Shown: one piece after another, positions 62,337-64,000 of the stretch
Position numbering within the stretch: the first letter of the stretch is position 1
Layout: the number at the start of each line of letters is the position of its first letter
Assembly: GCA_003136635.1 (NCBI GenBank)
Contig: PLFD01000035.1
Coordinates: 1,151 to 65,150, forward strand
Length of the DNA: 64,000 nt
Source: a candidate division FCPU426 bacterium
GTDB lineage: Bacteria; Oederibacteriota; Muellerivitia; Muellerivitales; Muellerivitaceae
Direction of reading: 5' to 3'
Translations under genes and position numbers: made by a program
The notes under the pieces: generated by a model
What the model was told of the DNA's origin: nothing
The model's input: only the letters and a program-made list of their open reading frames with translations
Databases searched by the model: none

Positions 62337-64000
62337 TTGGCTAGCGATGTCAAATCAACTTCAGTGAAAGTTCACCAACTCGGCTGGATTCTGGTTTTCG
62401 CTATTGTGTACGCGGACATCGGCACCTCGGTTTTTTACACTCCGGGCATCCTGTACGGCTCCATCGGCAATCTGGCCACCCTGGCCCAATTTATTACCAC
62501 CGGCGTTTTCGTATCGATCGCGCTCAAGTACGTTGAGATTTGCGAAAGATGTCCGGACGGCGGCGGTGTGGTTTCCATCACCCGCAAAGCTTTCTCCGCC
62601 TGGGAATTTCTGCCTCTGGTTGGCGGCGCTTTTATTACGGTCGATTATTTTCTTACTTCGGCCATTTCAGGCGTCTCGGGTCTCTATTACCTGTCAAGCC
62701 TGGCGCCCGAAACCAAACATCTCGTCATCGGCGCTTCCATGCTTTTATTCGCGGTGCTTATCCTCATCAATATCGTCGGCGTTAAAGAATCGGCATCTGT
62801 CACATCCAGTTTCGCGACGGTCGAAATTATCGTGACTTTCATTTTGATGGGGACCGCTTTTTACGTGATCACCTGCAATCCCTCTTATTCCTGGGGCGGC
62901 CTGTGGCACAGCGTCACCCATCCCGGCATTCCCCTCACCTTTCAATCCATCGCCATTGGATACGCCACCACCTGGCTGGCTTATTCGGGATTGGAATCGG
63001 TTGCCCAAATTTCCGGAGCGATGAAGGAACCGATTAAACGGACTTCTTCCAAAGCCATGTGGTGGGTTATCGGCGTGGTCGCCGTCATTACTTCCCCCAT
63101 GACGGCGGTCGCGCTTTATATTCTTCCGGACAGTGTCAAACAAAACAATTCGGATTCACTTTTATCGGCGCTGGGCACCACGGTGGGCGGACCGCTTTTG
63201 GGTTTGGCGGTCGTCGTCGCGGCGGCGGCGCTGCTTTTTATGGCCTGTAACACCGCTATCGTGGGCAATTATCATGTGAATGTCCGGCTTTCCGATTTGG
63301 GTTTTCTTCCTTCTTTTTTAAGAAAACGCCATCCTCGGTTAAACACACCTTATTTTTCCATCATTATTTCTGGCTTGGTCCCCATGGTGATTATCTTTAT
63401 CACCAAAGCGAACGTGGACGCTCTGGGCGATCTTTATAATTTTGGACTATTAGGAACACTTTCCCTTTCTTCAATTGCCATTGACCGCCTGCGTTGGAGA
63501 GATGGCGACCGGAGTTTCAAGTTCTGGATCGGGGTTTTTACCACCGTAGCGCTTCTGGCGGCCTGGATCATCAACATGATTCACAAACCTTACGCCCTGC
63601 TCTTTGGCGGAACACTTTCCATCATTCTGGTAGCAAGCGGTATTTGGCACCGGATCGGCGCTTCCCGCAAGGCCCTGGAGAGTTTCGCTAAAGCAGAAAT
63701 CAACGCCGCCGATCTTCCGGAAGCCTCCAACATTCTGACACTTGAGGAAGCACACGAGGCCATGGCCATCGAATCCTCCCCTGTCTTAGTGGCCATCAGC
63801 CAGGTCAATGAAAAGCTTTTGGACGAAGTTTCTATTTACATCAGGGGCCTGAAAAAGACGAATGTCTATTTGGTTTATATTGATGAACTACCAGGATTGT
63901 TTTTACCCACGATCATCAAACCCAGCGACGAGGCCGTAAAAGTATTGCTGGAAAACTGCGCCGAACTTGAAAAAAGAAAAATATCCGGTATTCCCATTTG
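62337..64000 (+). CDS. APC-superfamily transporter with USP-like C-terminus, truncated by window end
   Basis: Starts at TTG 62337 with GGAGG six bases upstream and runs off the right edge after 554 codons. The product begins MASDVKSTSVKVHQLGWILV, FAIVYADIGTSVFYTPGILY and has about 12 helices (VDYFLTSAISGVSGLYYLSS, YATTWLAYSGLESVAQISGA, GLAVVVAAAALLFMACNTAI). After the membrane part a soluble domain begins near residue 455 (VLVAISQVNEKLLDEVSIYI), resembling a universal-stress-protein fold. Family members include amino-acid permeases and KimA-type K+ transporters; placement beside a KdpDE-like pair makes K+ uptake possible but unproven. Confidence 0.82.
   Translation, partial: MASDVKSTSVKVHQLGWILVFAIVYADIGTSVFYTPGILYGSIGNLATLAQFITTGVFVSIALKYVEICERCPDGGGVVSITRKAFSAWEFLPLVGGAFITVDYFLTSAISGVSGLYYLSSLAPETKHLVIGASMLLFAVLILINIVGVKESASVTSSFATVEIIVTFILMGTAFYVITCNPSYSWGGLWHSVTHPGIPLTFQSIAIGYATTWLAYSGLESVAQISGAMKEPIKRTSSKAMWWVIGVVAVITSPMTAVALYILPDSVKQNNSDSLLSALGTTVGGPLLGLAVVVAAAALLFMACNTAIVGNYHVNVRLSDLGFLPSFLRKRHPRLNTPYFSIIISGLVPMVIIFITKANVDALGDLYNFGLLGTLSLSSIAIDRLRWRDGDRSFKFWIGVFTTVALLAAWIINMIHKPYALLFGGTLSIILVASGIWHRIGASRKALESFAKAEINAADLPEASNILTLEEAHEAMAIESSPVLVAISQVNEKLLDEVSIYIRGLKKTNVYLVYIDELPGLFLPTIIKPSDEAVKVLLENCAELEKRKISGIPI

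Noticed and set aside
1..64000. tRNA, rRNA or CRISPR array
   Set aside because: I saw no cloverleaf with a TTCRA-type arm, no rRNA signature, and no regularly spaced direct repeats other than the linker-coding repeats.

Overview
The window comes from a Gram-negative bacterium with an outer membrane: it encodes outer-membrane beta-barrels, lipoproteins with clear lipobox cysteines, and large secreted proteins. It appears to belong to a poorly cultured, FCB- or candidate-phylum-like lineage. The clues are very long Thr/Pro/Asn linkers, FlgD-like/T9SS-like C-terminal tails on secreted enzymes, a PorV-like barrel and type III glutamine synthetase. I cannot name the phylum from sequence alone. No rRNA, tRNA or CRISPR array was seen.

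Region 1 (1-18016, all minus strand) is a secreted polysaccharide-degradation block. Reading along transcription it holds an ECF sigma factor, a membrane anti-sigma factor with a FlgD-like C-terminus, a PorV-like barrel with TPRs, a secreted adhesin-like protein, a rhamnogalacturonan lyase (PL4) with CBM3, a GH9 cellulase, an AraC-type sensor-regulator, a polysaccharide deacetylase-like multidomain protein, and the start of a Gly-rich secreted protein. The three enzymes end in PT-rich linkers plus a FlgD-like tail, nearly identical in two of them. This suggests plant cell-wall degradation by surface or secreted enzymes exported by one route.

Region 2 (18188-43710) is mostly housekeeping and accessory genes. 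It includes glycerol kinase, two glycosyltransferases, an IMPase-family phosphatase, a cupin, an FKBP isomerase, a BON protein, a 1880-residue NHL/LamG/PT/FlgD surface protein, rhamnulose-1-phosphate aldolase, an ABC-2 exporter, a beta-oxidation pair with a patatin, a PT lipoprotein, a solitary flagellar hook protein, a SET-domain protein, MsrA and a HicAB toxin-antitoxin pair.

Region 3 (43807-48033) holds a bufferin-type operon, a DUF2282-like precursor followed by DUF692 (MNIO) and DUF2063 proteins, in which the precursor has lost its two outer cysteines. YceI and an aldo/keto reductase follow.

Region 4 (48337-59362) is a nitrogen-assimilation island: glnN (GSIII), an outer-membrane porin, an APC amino-acid permease fused to a complete PII domain, glnK and amtB, with a zinc-ribbon protein and a GIY-YIG-like protein between them. 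I find sigma-54-type -24/-12 sites (GG-N10-GC, TGGCAT/TTGCT) upstream of the porin, the APC-PII fusion and amtB. A fourth lies upstream of the neighbouring KdpD-like histidine kinase. The window ends with that kinase, a KdpE-like regulator and a truncated APC transporter with a USP-like C-terminus.

Several small intergenic elements with inverted-repeat ends are scattered through the right half: a CAC-NN-AG-built palindromic family, a TCATTGCGAGGA-ended element and a 137-bp element with 21-bp ends.
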